From Tyto alba (taxonomy: Eukaryota > Chordata > Aves > Strigiformes > Tytonidae): a DNA stretch of 64,000 bases. Location: the NCBI RefSeq assembly GCF_018691265.1, contig NW_024881278.1:8804001-8868000 (forward strand), written 5' to 3'. Under the pieces are notes generated by a model that was given only the letters and a program-made list of their open reading frames with translations, was not told the DNA's origin and did not search any database. This document shows, piece by piece, positions 19,961-32,300 of the stretch (position 1 is the first letter of the stretch; the number at the start of each line of letters is the position of its first letter). A program made the translations under genes and the position numbers.

Positions 19961-22739
19961 CTCTCAGCCCTGTTACATCCCTTGCTGCTTCTATATCAGG
20001 AGCACGAATAATCAGACAGGTCTCATTCAGCCCTAAGTGATGATGCCCACAGACATGCCTGCAAGAAAAAGAAAAAAATGCATCAAAGCTGCTGCTACTC
20101 TTATTGTTTTCCAACCTTCTGCAAATATCACTGAAAATTGTTGGAGGGGACTTAAAATTAATTCAAGAGATAGTACCCTCTTTGTAGACACTACTGAGAC
20201 TCACTAACACTTTATTTTCATTGCACTGAGGTGTTCTTATCATGAAACGGGTACCCAGGATACATTTACTGTAGATTTTATTTTTACTACAGCATCGTAA
20301 GGTACAGAGGACTACAGATACAGGGGTGACCACAACAAATTCAACCGCAGTAAATACCCTCGGTCTTGCCTCCACTAGAATCTGAAATATCGATATGATT
20401 GCCATGCAAAAAATGCAAAGACTTTTTGCTGTTATGCTGACAGCTTCATGGTACCTGGTGCTGCACCGACATCTTAAACAGTCTCAACAAACAAAGCTGT
20501 CAGAAGGAGAAGATGAACCATATTAAAGATGGGGGAACTGGACCCAGCAAAACAAGTGCCCAAAAATCCTAAATTGTTGAGGTGGCAAACCCCACCAGAA
20601 GCAGAAGGTCACTCAAGGAGCCTGCATGGGGCCCAGGCTTTGAAGCGCATGTTGGCAACTACTTTTAACTCATTGCTCTTCACATTTCAGAAAGATGCTG
20701 CAAGTAGCCATGAAAAGCCAGACAGCTGATGGTTTGCTCCTTACATTAAAAAAAGTGAATTTGAGACTTGAACAAAACCCAAGCAGCAATCAGTAATTTG
20801 CATTCACTTTTTTTTTTTTTGACTATTGTCACTCAGGTTCATAGCACCATTTGCTGCCTGTCCCAAACGCATCCCTATGTGCTGACAGGGTCCCCTGCAG
20901 CAGAGGGTCATTGTCCCAAGGGACGGGACGGGTGACCACCTCTCCTCTCCTCTGTTGGGTGCCAGAGGCAAGGCACAGGCAGGGAGGCAGCTGCCCTGGC
21001 TCACGGGCTGGAGCTCCTGGAGGAGCCTTCCTCCTGCCCATGGAGGAGGCAGAGAGCAGGCAGCTGCTCTGCTGGGAACACACTTCACACTGGTGAGGAG
21101 CACAGCCATGTGCTCAACAGGCTCTGGAAATAAGTGGAAGTCAAATAAGTTTGCCACTCTTTGTCCCCGCTTTCAATATCTAGCTTTGATCAAAATCCTT
21201 GGACACTCAAGTGGTTGTTGACTTAATGTAGTAATGAGACATAGCCTTAAGTGAAGCTATTTCCGTGCCCATTCAGCCTCTCCGAGAGCAAGAGATGCAG
21301 GAGGAAAAACCTCTCCTGGTCTCTGCAAGCTGGAGAGAGCGCAGCAGAGCCCTGAGCAGAGGCCTGGCTCCAACTACCATGAGATGCAGCAGGAAGATCT
21401 CCGTGGCCACAGCTACACAAGACGCGCTTAACTCATCTTCTTTATGCCAGACAGATTTACTACAACGGTGCTGAATTATATCAAGAAAGCAACTAAAAAT
21501 GCCTCCTCAGAAAACTGCACCATGCTGTTCATCCCCAGAGCACCTCCAGAAATGGCCTAGGAGGAACCCGTTCAGAAACCAAGCCGATTTCTTCCAGATC
21601 TCACACACGACAGCACGCCGTCCCTTGCGGGAGCTGTGTACTGCAGGATCTGGGCAGTGAGGGTGCCTGGGCTGAGGCCAGGGCTGTGGGCTTCTGCCAG
21701 CACGTGCGGTGTGAAGGAAGTCATGCAACACCAGCCTTTCACCGGTGAAAGCCAGTACGTCCAGTTTCAGCAGAGCTGGGGGTTGAGTGAAGCCCCGAAC
21801 ATGCATCGATGAGTAGTGCTGCACACCAGTGAGGTACCACCGCACAAGAGCAAGCTTCAGTTTGGGCTGTGGCGCTCTGGGCAACACACAGAAACTGCCC
21901 TTTCAGCGTGTACCTACAAGTGTTCCTTGGCGGAGGGGACGACCCCAGGGCTTTGTCCCCTGCGTGCTCTGGGCCACAAGAGCAGTGCCTGCTCAGCAGC
22001 ACAGCCCTTCGCACACTGCCTCAGAAGCAGCCCACGGCAAGGTTTTTAGATCTAGAGTTTTGAAATTCAAGTTCATTTTCTCCTTCCATGTATACAGCAG
22101 GGAAAAAGGAAGCAGAAAGCAGAGAGCGCAGGTGAGGTTTCTCCGGGGAGGGATTTAATGAGCCAGGTTTATCGAAAGGAAAGCTATTACGGTGCCTTCG
22201 GAGCGCTGTGACTTGCAGCACAGAGTGGGACTGATGCTTCAATCAGACTTTGTCTTCCAGCACAGATCCTTTTCCTATCTTCTTAATACAGCAAACAAGC
22301 TCTAGCTTTATGCTGGCTGTGGGAAGCCAAGCAAAGTTTATTCTGTAAGGGAGAGCGTATTGCAGTCTATGTAAGGGCGTTTAACAGTGCTGCTGCAAGG
22401 GACGTGCCCACTGCTCTGGGAGGTGACCCATGAAGTGGCTCTGCACCCCACACCTGTCTCTTATTCCCATCCCTTGCAAGGCAACCAACCCCAAGTGCCA
22501 GCCAAACTCCAGCTGGGGGGGGGGTCTGGATGCCAGACACCACAGACACCATTGCTTCCTCCTTGAGACCACCAGTGAAGAGGGTGGCATCATTCCAAGG
22601 AGATGGGTACCTGATTTTCTACCTGTTTACATCTTGGGCCCATAAACCACAGGGAAGTAGAAAAGCAAGGTAAGGAGGGAGGGAAGAGTCCAGGAGCCTT
22701 CATAAAAACATCAAGCCTGGAGAAAAGTAAAAATTCTCA
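19961..22739. other. Ordinary non-coding stretch
   Basis: No gene supported. It holds a small hairpin (CTGTAG at about 20270 and CTACAG at about 20287), a reverse octamer ATTTGCAT at 20796-20803 followed by a 12-base T run at 20809-20820, and a 9-base G run near 22517-22525. Frames up to 126 codons are present on both strands without recognisable content. Confidence 0.5.
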
Positions 22740-22880
22740 AACTCACAGGGAGCAGCTCAGCCAATTAGGTTTTTAATTCCTCTTGTTATGCACAGTCGGT
22801 CAATAAATTCTGCACCAAGCAGCTGCTCTAATTCTTAAGCCCATTAAGCCCTACATCTGATAGGCGGGAGGGAGGGGCTG
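22740..22880. promoter_or_regulatory. Short candidate conserved non-coding element
   Basis: Repeat-free segment with CCAATTAGG (22771), TTTTAATTCC (22780) and CCATTAAGCCC words, bounded by more GC-rich DNA. Texture-based. Confidence 0.3.
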
Positions 22881-24289
22881 CCGGGGGGCACATACGGCAC
22901 TCCTTGAGATATGAAACATTTCCTCTTGTGCATCTGGGTCGCCCCCACCCAGCCCCACTCCTAACGGGTATTTTATGAAGCCGGCGAATAAGAATTTATA
23001 TAAATATACATGCCAGAGACACACGCAACACATATGGAGAGAATAAATAGGTAACTGAATCAGATGCAAGGAGGGATTTTTGTCGGTGCTATACTAAAGC
23101 GAGAGAACAGAGCCAGAGGGCTCAGGGGTGTCCATCCAGCCCCCGCAGCACCCACACCCCGGGAGGTGCCAGCGGAGGGAGCAGGGTGGCTCCAGCACCC
23201 TTAGTGCCCTCAGCCCTGGGAGTGAGCTGCAGAGATCAGCACCCACGCCAGCCTCCCGCTGTCAGCGCCAGGAGAGATGTTTTTAGCGTATGACCGACCT
23301 GACCTGAGCCGTGGCCTGGAAGAACTCATTTCCATCCTTGCCACAGAGCCGGGCAGGGGGGGTAAGCCAGCACCCACAGCCATGTCAGCAGTGGTATGTT
23401 TGGACAAAGTCCTACCCAACGTGTCCCGTGTGGTCCCCACTCTACCTGCTGCAGCCTCCCATGGCCAGGGGTCATCTTGGGTGTGCTTGCACAACAATGC
23501 TGCCCACCACGAGCAGGTATCTTGAGAGACCACCTGAAGACCCCCTTTGTCAGCCTTGCTTGTGCCTGTGACTCAGAGACCCCCCTCCACTGCTATCAGA
23601 GGGCAGAAGGACATGGCCATACCCATCTTCAGTTCCTTCCCATGCTTCAACCCAAGTTTCAGTGAAGCCATCATTCAGCCTGGGCTGCAGATGAGGCTTT
23701 TGCATCCCCACTGCAATACACAGCCTTTTGGGGACAGGACAGTTAACCTGTCCTCTTGTTCCCCAGCCCAGCTCCATTGAAGCAAAGCCACCATCCCTTC
23801 TCAGCAACACAGAAATTTCCTCCTCATCTCCCCAACAAACCCGCACAAGAGTCAGCCACCACCTGGCCTACTAGAGAAATATCCTCAAAGAACTACTGGT
23901 GCCTTTAGAGCAACAGAAGAAAAAAAACCAAACCACAAGACCTATCTCACAAGCACCAACAAAGCATGGGAGACTGCTTAGAAAGTCAGTAAGAGGAAGG
24001 ACTGGGATGGGGCAATAGGATTTTGGTGTCTGAAGTAGAGGGAAAGGATCCCAAAGAGCTAGACAGGCACCCAAGAGTAAAGAAAAACAGGATCAGAGAT
24101 GAAGGGAGGAAGAAAATCACAAAGCAGTGAAGCAAGCCCAAAGAGGGTTGGATCTGATGCAGTAAGGGACCAGGAGCTATGACAGCAATTCCCAGAGTGA
24201 AGGGGCAGATGGCTTTAGCGGTGGTATCCGACTGACTGCAGAGATGAAAGGCGAGAGAGAAAAAGGGAATATACTGGGAGTGGAAAAGC
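22881..24289. other. Ordinary non-coding stretch
   Basis: GC-leaning DNA with overlapping frames of 66-107 codons in several phases. An AT-rich patch at about 22966-23060 may be a small regulatory element. Nothing further is recognisable. Confidence 0.5.
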
Positions 24290-24520
24290 ATTCAGCAGCC
24301 CAGACAATTTTGCTTGTTAATTGGCAACCAGATAACACATTAATTACAAAGTTACTGTATGGTCAAGAAAAAAATTGGCAGCAGAACAATTTGTATTCCT
24401 TCTGAAACGTGCTCCTTGCTGAACAGACCTTGCTTTTGAAACTGCTGCTTCTGCTGCCATTAACATTCAGCACTTGAAGCGCCCAAAGTCTTGGGAGTCA
24501 TCACAAAATGCAAATATGAC
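24290..24520. promoter_or_regulatory. Candidate conserved non-coding element
   Basis: Contains GTTAATTGGCAACC near 24316 (homeodomain core next to an RFX-like GGCAACC half-site), TAATTA at 24341-24346, and an octamer ATGCAAAT at 24508-24515. No open frame and no repeat. Confidence 0.4.
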
Positions 24521-26729
24521 AGCAGCCGCATCCAAGCAAACCTGATGAGCAGTTTGAGCCGTGGACTTCCCCTCTTCCATGCTCTGGATTAAGCTGTGGC
24601 CATCAAAAGCCTTCAACAAAAACACATCTTTTTATGAACAGGGGGTTGCCATGCCAGCCCCCCATCATCCCTTAGACATTCTTGGCTACAGTAAACCTGA
24701 CCACAGCCGCTCGGGCAGCCTGGCTCCTGGCAGGGCTTCGCCTGACGATGACAGATTTTGTTATATGGCAAGAAACACGCTTGCTAGACCGTTTGCTAAA
24801 TACTTAAGACCCAGACTCTTGCAAACATTTTCACACTCGGCACCCATTTATAGGGATGGGGACCTAAATATTTTCAGAGTTCAGACCTGGCTTCTGGGAT
24901 TAAAAGAAGTGGTCACAGTTTTTAGCTGTTGAGCCTTTACTAATCTCACAGATTAGTTTGAAAGATTAATTGCAGGACATGTGCATCTAGATAAAAATTT
25001 ATTCTTTAAGATAAAAATATGAAAATAAGCTACTCCCTGTAAATTGCATACCCACTGCACGCAGGAAAACAACAGTCCCTCTGCATCGGTCTTCTTTCCC
25101 TATCAGCACGAAAAGGCACTAGAGGAGTAAGCAGTGACAAGCCCTTAAGCTTTAGTCAAGGCAAAGAGCATAAATGAAAGTTTGCTCGACTTCTGTGAAA
25201 ATACAGCCTGCAAAGAGGCTGTTACTATAATCCTATCCAGCCTAAAAATGTAATTTCCTCACTTCGAAGGCGGGTTGGAGCTGCTATTCATGTTTCAGCC
25301 CCCAGCCAAAGCCCGATCTCTCGCCAAAGGCGGTTTCTAGACTGGAAGTCAAAGACGGGTTTTATTGTCAGGAATCAAATGGAGCCATCGGCATGTGCTG
25401 AAAGTTGTGGCAATCAAAGCCTTCCCGCAGCGCCACGCTATCTCGCACCCGCCACACGGCTCTTGAAAGGCACAAACACGATGTTGGTTTGAATCAAAAC
25501 ACCAAGTCAGGGGCCTGGAAGTCTGGCCAGCTGCAGTGAAGCCCTCGGACCTTCTCCAGGCCGCATTACACATCAAGCATGGCCCTCTCTGCCCCTCCAA
25601 ACCTGCTAACAGCCAAAGGGAAAGCAAGGCAAAACTCCAGTTTGATAGACAACTGCTATCAGCAGTGCCCTCCATTTATCTCAAATGAAAGAATATTTCA
25701 AGTTTCCCTGAACTTTCCAGCAGTCGGAGTCTGTTAGTGTACTTTGTTTTTGGTTAAAAATCTAGTTCTTGCCACTGTCTTCCTAAAACTCCCTCAAGTT
25801 TTAGGAATGCTGAAATAACTCGATTTTTTTCTTTTTTTTTGGACTGCTTAAGAACAAGACTCAGAAATGGACCTCTGACCTTCCGCTTTGCTTTCCACCC
25901 CAAGGAAGGTGATTTACAGCAGGCACCTCAGAAAGCTGCCAGGCAGGGTGGGAGCAGTGGCAGACCCCCATCCCAATAAGCCAGCAGTTTAATGTAGACA
26001 CAGTAAAACACCCTGTTGAGGAATCAGTGTTATAACAGGGCTCCTGGCCCCTCTGCACATGTAAGGCTCTTTCCCATCAGGAGATACAGAACAGAGAATT
26101 ACTTGAAATAAAATATTTACGTGTTGGAGCTTTGATTTACCCTTTCCCTCCTGCACGATTAGCATAGTCACTGTACAATGGAAAGGATCCTAACAACTCT
26201 TCAGCGTTGATGACAGCCTCATTTGGAGGCACCTCCTTTCACTGAGCTTTGGAGAGGGACGCTATAAGGGTTACCCTCTGCTGCAGGGAAAGGCAAAGGG
26301 GGTGCTGCTGCAGGTTGGGGGACTCCAAGGGTCTCCAGTGGCCTCCGCACTGGCACAGCTGTCGGGGAGGTGATTTCAAGTGGCTGTGAGCACCAGCACG
26401 TTTTGCAGGCAGCAGTTTGGGAATGGCAGCAAAATAATCTCAGATTCATTGTAGATGCAACACCGATGTTACTAGTAGATGTTTGGCCTTAAGTTTTATT
26501 TGTTCTTCAGGAAGGGGAGATTGCTATAGGAGCACACAGATTTCACCCAACAGGACAATCATAGTTTTAAATCTTCACCACTGAACATCAGAATGTGCTA
26601 AAAGGGACCATGTAAATTAACACCAAGTCTGTTGCCCTGGGAAATCAAGATTTCCTGATGATCATTACCAGTGCGGAGGCACTAGGTCTACATCAGCAGC
26701 CAGCCACAGGAAAGCCACTCTCCAACACA
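24521..26729. other. Ordinary non-coding stretch with one inverted repeat
   Basis: No gene supported. A 123-codon plus frame (24561-24932) has no domain I recognise. A perfect 8-bp inverted repeat (ACTAATCT and AGATTAGT, 3-bp spacer) lies at 24939-24957 at the start of an AT-rich patch extending to about 25050, which may be a small regulatory element. Confidence 0.5.
24939..24957. promoter_or_regulatory. Perfect inverted repeat of a TAATCT homeodomain-like site
   Basis: ACTAATCT at 24939-24946, spacer CAC, then its exact reverse complement AGATTAGT at 24950-24957. Two inverted TAATC(T) cores three bases apart would suit cooperative K50-type homeodomain dimers. A DNA hairpin is the alternative. 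Confidence 0.35.
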
Positions 26730-26890
26730 CTCCACCCAGTTAATGAGATTCACTGTAATTAGCTCTGTAAGAGATGTGAAACTAATAAATGGAACTAGCC
26801 ACTGAATCAGTAAATAATTATTTTTATGCTTTCTTCCTTTTGGTTCTCATATTGCTGGAGTAAGCATCGATTTTATGCTTGAAATGAAAT
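26730..26890. promoter_or_regulatory. Short candidate conserved non-coding element
   Basis: AT-rich, with TAATTA cores at 26756-26761 and 26815-26820 and a TTAATGAG word near 26740. No open frame in most of it. Confidence 0.35.
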
Positions 26891-28599
26891 GGCATACATC
26901 TGCCTTGGGAACGCGTGGGGCTGCGAGCAAGCAGCCCGACAGCCCGTGCACGGCAGAGGTGTTGAGGTGGGTTATGCAGGACCCTGAAAGCCTCAGAAAA
27001 GAGCTTGTGGGTTCAAAGCTCCTCACAATATTTTGCACTTGGCTGGTAAATTTACTGCCCGAATGTGTTAAAGGATGAATCCATCTTACAAATTACAGAT
27101 GCGGTAATTATGGGGCAGGTGAGTCAACCCATCGCACACGGAATGGGCAGCCCCTATAGCTCCTCAGTCAAGGCAGGCATGCACCAGCCTCTCGGAGCTG
27201 ATGTCTGGCTGGGGATGAGGATGCTGCAGAAATCCCTTCCTGGGAGGGGGTCCCACCGCCGAGGGGGGAGCAGCTGCCCAGGCAGTACTGAGCTCTGGGG
27301 CTTTCGATGGGGATCACACCGCATGTGGCAGGGAGCTCCCAGCCTCTGCTCCAGCAGGCACCGTGTGGGCAGGTTTTTCCATATTTCTTACAACTCTTCT
27401 AAACAGCATAAGCTCACTAATAATAGTACAGATCAGCAGTGGCTGCTCCAAGTAAATTTCTTAGAAATGGCATTACTGTAATCAGATTAGTTGCCATTCC
27501 TCCACCGCATAGATTGAGACAGATTTTGCTACAAATCTTGCCAGGTTTGCCCACTCCATTTTCCAAACTCCATCAGAAACACCCTCTGTGAAGTTTGTAC
27601 AGAAAGGAGGATCTGCAGTGCTGGGTACGTATTCAGGATGAGTAGGAAATGGTATTAAAACCTTAGCAAGTTTGTCAAGGCCAGTTTATTCAATGTAATT
27701 AACCTGTCATTTTAAGAGCTGCCCCAGCTCACCTAAGACGCTCCCCAGAGGTCTCTGCCCCTTCAGAGGAGGGTCACACACAACTGAGCTGGTGCTCAAC
27801 GCAGTGCAGGGACAGGACACGAGCAAGCCTGAGGGACCGAAGCCCTTGGAGGCAGTCGCTCCAGCGAGATTGGGCATTTGCCAGGGGACAGATTCTGCTT
27901 TGGTGCTTTCCCTTCCCTGGCTGCACATTGCCACCTACCCTCCCCGCGGCACCAAGAGGAGGTGGAAGCCTTCATGACCAGGGGCAGGACCATTTTTCTT
28001 TAAAAAGCTGCACTACAAGAGTTAATTACAAAAAGTTAACAAGTGCGAAGTTAACAAGTCTCCTCCCTTGCTTTACCTATTTCCTCCACGTATCAGCTGC
28101 CAATACAATCGCTCCTGCAGAGACATCTCCAAATTGCTGGCCCCAAGAACACAAGACTCAGGGATCAGTCAGCCTTTCCCCTCCCAAACCATTGCAGCAG
28201 CTGAAAATTAATGATTATACAGGTTGGTTTTCTCACTTGCCTTCTGGGGTTTGAACTTGAAGCTCTCAATTTCTTCTCAACTGTGAGAATCAGGAATTAA
28301 GTGAAAGTTTGAATTCAAGAGAAAGTTCACTTGACACTACAAATCTGAAAAATATACCTCAGCAGACCTATGGCTGTAGTTACAAGAGTCAATACTTCAA
28401 ATCTTTAATTGTAATAATCATTACATTTTCCATTTCACTTTTGGTAGCGACACCTATTTGGGCACAGAAATATCCCTATCACTTCAGATTATTGAAGTTC
28501 ATAATTTATCAGGAAATCGGGTTCCTGGTGGCTGTTCTCATTAAATATTCGGAAATGCCCCACCCCTGGGTAGTGAATAAAGATGCTGTGATACTCTGT
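26891..28599. other. Ordinary non-coding stretch
   Basis: No gene supported. A 138-codon plus frame (27065-27481) and a 98-codon plus frame (28309-28605) are the longest and match nothing I recognise. An AT-rich patch at about 27640-27720 with ATGTAATTAACC may be regulatory. The repeated GTTAAC motif near 28033 is listed separately. Confidence 0.5.
28021..28059. promoter_or_regulatory. Repeated GTTAA(C/T) motif, HNF1-like half-sites
   Basis: The 12-mer AAGTTAACAAGT occurs exactly twice, at 28033-28044 and 28048-28059 (15-bp period), preceded by GTTAATTA at 28021-28028. GTTAAC/GTTAAT is the half-site of HNF1/POU-homeodomain proteins. A chance microduplication is equally possible. Confidence 0.35.
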
Positions 28600-29110
28600 C
28601 AGTGAATCGCTTGGTGTATCTGCCCGTCAATTAGCCATCTGCAGCAGAGAGCATTTTAATTAAATGGAACCAAAACACTCTTTTGAAGTTCTAAGAAAAT
28701 AGCCAGGAAACAATTGTTGAGGACAGTTCAAATGCATCTGTGCACTCACTGTATAATATTCATGCAGTATTACACTGTTGTTGATTATGATAAGCAAAGC
28801 TACAGATCAAAAGGAACAATAGTCTGTAATCAAGGATATCTGCATAACAGTTTTCCTGAAGGATGTTTGTGCAGGTGAGAAAGCAGTAAAGCATTGTTTC
28901 ATCAAATGGTAATTTCCTTATATCTCCGAGAATGAATCCCATTTGCTAGTCGGGGCATAATTCAATTAAAGGGGAGAGTCCTATGAGAGGGAATGGAATC
29001 TATCTGACTGGGATGCTGCAAATCACACCAAGAAAGAAAATGGCATTTGGTCCTGACATTATGATTTATTTCCTACTCAGTATCTTATAATTCCTACAAG
29101 ATAAGCCAAG
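28600..29110. promoter_or_regulatory. Strong candidate conserved non-coding element
   Basis: About 500 bp, repeat-free and AT-leaning. It contains a proneural-type E-box CATCTG at 28636-28641, a perfect TTTAATTAAA palindrome at 28655-28664, and several further ATTA, SOX-like (ACAATTG, ACAATAG) and GATAAG words up to about 29105. The only frame inside is a 60-codon minus one with no domain. Confidence 0.45.
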
Positions 29111-31639
29111 ACTAGAAATTATCATGTGTACATGGGGGTTGTGTCTGATCCTCTTTATTTTCTCTTCTCAACTGCAGGAACTGCATGTTTCAACCTTATC
29201 TTTTAAGAGGCCAGTAAAATAAATGGTAATATTTTCACAGAGGCAAAGCAACTCTTGCTCTGCACCCAAGGCGAGCTGAGATGGTGTAAGCCCACCCCAT
29301 GGGCTCAGTGGGGATTACAGGGCTGCTCACAGCCGTGCCGAGATCCTGCCCCAGCGCTGACTGCCCTGCACATCCCACTGCTCGGGGCACCCGGGGAGCT
29401 CTGCTAGCTTCACCCTGGCCTCCTCATGCCTGCTTGTTCCAGCAGTCCCTCTGGAAACAGCAACCCTGGGCCAGACCCCAGGCTCCCGAGCTTTGGGCTG
29501 AGCAGCACCTTCCTCTGAGGAAGACCTTCCTCCCTAGACGTTGGCAGCTCACCAGCAGCGCTGCTGGGTTTGGACATGAGCATCCACCAGCACAGCTTTG
29601 ACCCTGCTCACAGCTTGCACCCATTCAAGGGCTGCTCCGAGACAACGGACAAACTCCTCTGCTTCTCTCCGCTTTTCAGATGTCTCAAACATTTGGTCAG
29701 GTCCAGCGTGGGACCAGAGGGCCCCACCGCCAGGTCCTGATCCCAAGCTGGGCTCTCCTCCCTGTCCACCCCACTCTCCACACAGCCCCTTTCCACAAGA
29801 GGATAGAGATACACCAAAGGAGCATTTTGCTCTATGAAGATGTCTCTCCTACTATAAGCAACAAGTCCCCAGCGGGAAATCCCAGATGATTTTTCTCTCC
29901 GAGTTTGCTATTGCCACCAGATGTGCTCAGCAGCAATGACCGAAGGCTCCCATAGCCTTGAGCTCTGCAGATTTTCCTGGTGTTTCCAGCATTCTCCAAA
30001 GGCAAAACACCCATGAGGCAGGCCTAAGCTGCTTCATTCCAGCTTGTGTGGGAGTTGTGTTACTTCTCTGCACAAGGCTGCACCGAACACCCCGAATTCC
30101 TGTGAGTAATTTGAACAGTTAGGGATCACTAGGTGCAGTCGAGTGCGAGACTCCAACCCAGTGTCCAAAATTCGAACACTGATTGGGAACAGCCCTGCTT
30201 CTGCTCTTGCAGTGGATGAGCAGTGAGTCTGAAATTTGTGTTTACAGCAGAAACCTCATTTTTTGCCACAATTCATAAATTCACTGATAACAGAGTATGC
30301 CACACTCTCACCAACCCTCCTGCTCCTAAACCCATATGGGTGGAAGCCAAGCAGAAGTGAAGATAGCCAACCTGAGCTCCATTAAAAAATAAGTTAAAGT
30401 GAATATTTGCCAACTCAGAGCAAGGCAAGATTCCTACAGCCGGGACAGGACCGCGTCCACTTGAGGACTTTGCCCATCAGAACTGGAGCTTGCTGAGCTC
30501 TCTGAGGCTGAAGAGTAAAGATCAGCAGTAAAACTCCAACAAACACTGCCACTGACTTGAGGCCACCATCAACCACTGAGGTTCCAAAAGGACACATTAT
30601 CCTCAGGCTTTCCAGAACAGCACTTGTCTCAGGTGGGCTTGGGTAAGAAATTAAAGCCTCCAAGTAATGACTATGAACACATTATGGATTTGTAAAGCAG
30701 CGTGCCCTGTGAGGCTGGGTAGCTGAGGCCATGCCCTCAGCCTTGCAGAGACCTGCACATGAGGAGGAGGAGGAGGACGGAAGGAGGTACATGGGGTGCC
30801 AGCCACCCCATCCCACTGTGCCACGCTGCACAGCACCCAGCAGGTCCCGAGACCTGGCACTGTGATCCGATGGGCTGGGGGGGCTGCACAGAGACAGCAC
30901 CTCCAGAACCACCTGCAGCAAACGCCCATTCCTGCTAAAAAGAGAAAAGGAAAAGCGTACCTCCTTCCAAGGCTTCCCTGCCCCTCCTCCAGCACAGCCC
31001 GCCAGCCCCAGCGGGGCTCCCCAGGGTGCCCCGCACAGGAAAATCCTCAGCGGCTAGGAAAGCTCAAGAGAAGGCTGTCAGTCATCCTCACGGGACAAAA
31101 CCCGGGCTCAGGAGCCCTGCCTCGGTGGAGCACCATTGTCTGCCAGCCCAGGGACGCTGCCCATGCCGGCGGCCACGCTCGGCCCACGTCGCCTGCCCGC
31201 ATTTTTCTCTCCTCCCTCGGCACCAGCCTTTAAGGGAACCTCGGCTCATCTCCTTGGCCACCAGCAGGAATGCCCGGGAGGGGGGATGTGTTTTGATGCC
31301 TTTGCCCTCCTCGGTAAGGATGTCAGGCACCCCTAGTCTGCTAACAATTTGCGAATTCATTAGTCTGGCTAATGTAGCTCATCTCTTTTGCTGTTTATTT
31401 CACAGCCGCCTTTTTCTCGGCAGTGGGGAGAAGCCATGCACAGTATTCCCAGCAACACTTGGTTACCTTTGGAGAGATTTTTAGTTAATTGACTCGCCTC
31501 CTCCCCCCAATTTGCTTTAAATCTTAAAATCTCCCCCTTCTTGCCATCGGGGGAGCATCTCTTCCTCTCCAGGCCCTTGCTCACACGCCATATTCCCAAG
31601 CACAGGTGAACAGACATTTATTCTGGCCTCTCAGCAGGC
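29111..31639. other. Ordinary non-coding stretch
   Basis: GC-leaning DNA. Frames of 60-152 codons overlap on both strands at 29299-29889 and 30651-31484, none with recognisable content. A (GAG)n microsatellite of about five units lies near 30761-30776. Confidence 0.5.
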
Positions 31640-31900
31640 AAGAAAAGCTAATTAAAATATCTGTAGCGCTGCTGTATGGTATTGGAATTCTCTGCAATTG
31701 GATCAGAAAGCCATTTGGCCAAAAATAAGTTGTATTTGAATTTATTAGATTTTTATTTTATGCAGTTGTCTATACTGTTACTCCCCATAACATCTCTAAT
31801 TATCATAAAAATGTCACTGCTCCACATAAGTCTCCTTCCTCATTGCCTTAGACTTTCCTGAGGAGTTGTGTGTCCATACAAACTGCCTGATTTGCAAAGC
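31640..31900. promoter_or_regulatory. Candidate conserved non-coding element
   Basis: AT-rich and repeat-free, with TAATTA at 31649-31654, a CTAATTATCAT run near 31795, and GAATTTATTAGATT near 31738. The 61-codon plus frame inside has no domain. Sharp transition to more GC-rich DNA on both sides. Confidence 0.45.
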
Positions 31901-32040
31901 CCTCTTGTTGAAGCCTGTTTCCTCCTAAGTGCACTAAGAAATTTATTAAACGGTGCTTCCAAGCTCTGCTTGGTGTGAACAGACAGGCAGCGGAAAAGCC
32001 ACCCCAACACGAATCAGAGGAGAAGATAATTTTGAAAATC
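31901..32040. other. Non-coding spacer
   Basis: Short spacer between a candidate enhancer and a CpG-rich patch, with nothing recognisable. Confidence 0.45.
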
Positions 32041-32300
32041 ATCTTGTGCTTCACATTTCAACCCCGCGCCGTTATCTGCCGGCGTCGTCCCCCTCAATCG
32101 CTGTGTAAAGGAGCACTTCCAGGAGGTCAGCGGCAATGAACTACAAACCTGCGTTCTGCGCGGTACGCCGGGAGACGCGGGCGTACCAAGTTACTTGAAG
32201 TTTTACCGCTGAACCGAAAGTTAATCTAAATTCGAGAACAAAAGCATTCCTATTTGTCCTTGCATGTCAAGGATTACGACTATTGAAAGTGTTTTCTATT
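32041..32300. promoter_or_regulatory. CpG-rich candidate regulatory element with a hairpin
   Basis: About 18 CpGs lie in 32041-32220 although overall GC is only moderate, so CpG is well retained. It includes an 8-bp perfect inverted repeat, GGTACGCC at 32162-32169 and GGCGTACC at 32180-32187, around a 10-base GC-rich loop. The AT-leaning DNA that follows (to about 32300) has no open frame. The combination suggests an unmethylated regulatory element. Confidence 0.45.

Noticed and set aside
29914..29926. CTCF-like word CCACCAGATGTGC
   Set aside because: It lacks the conserved GGC after the core, so it is weaker than the site near 48692.
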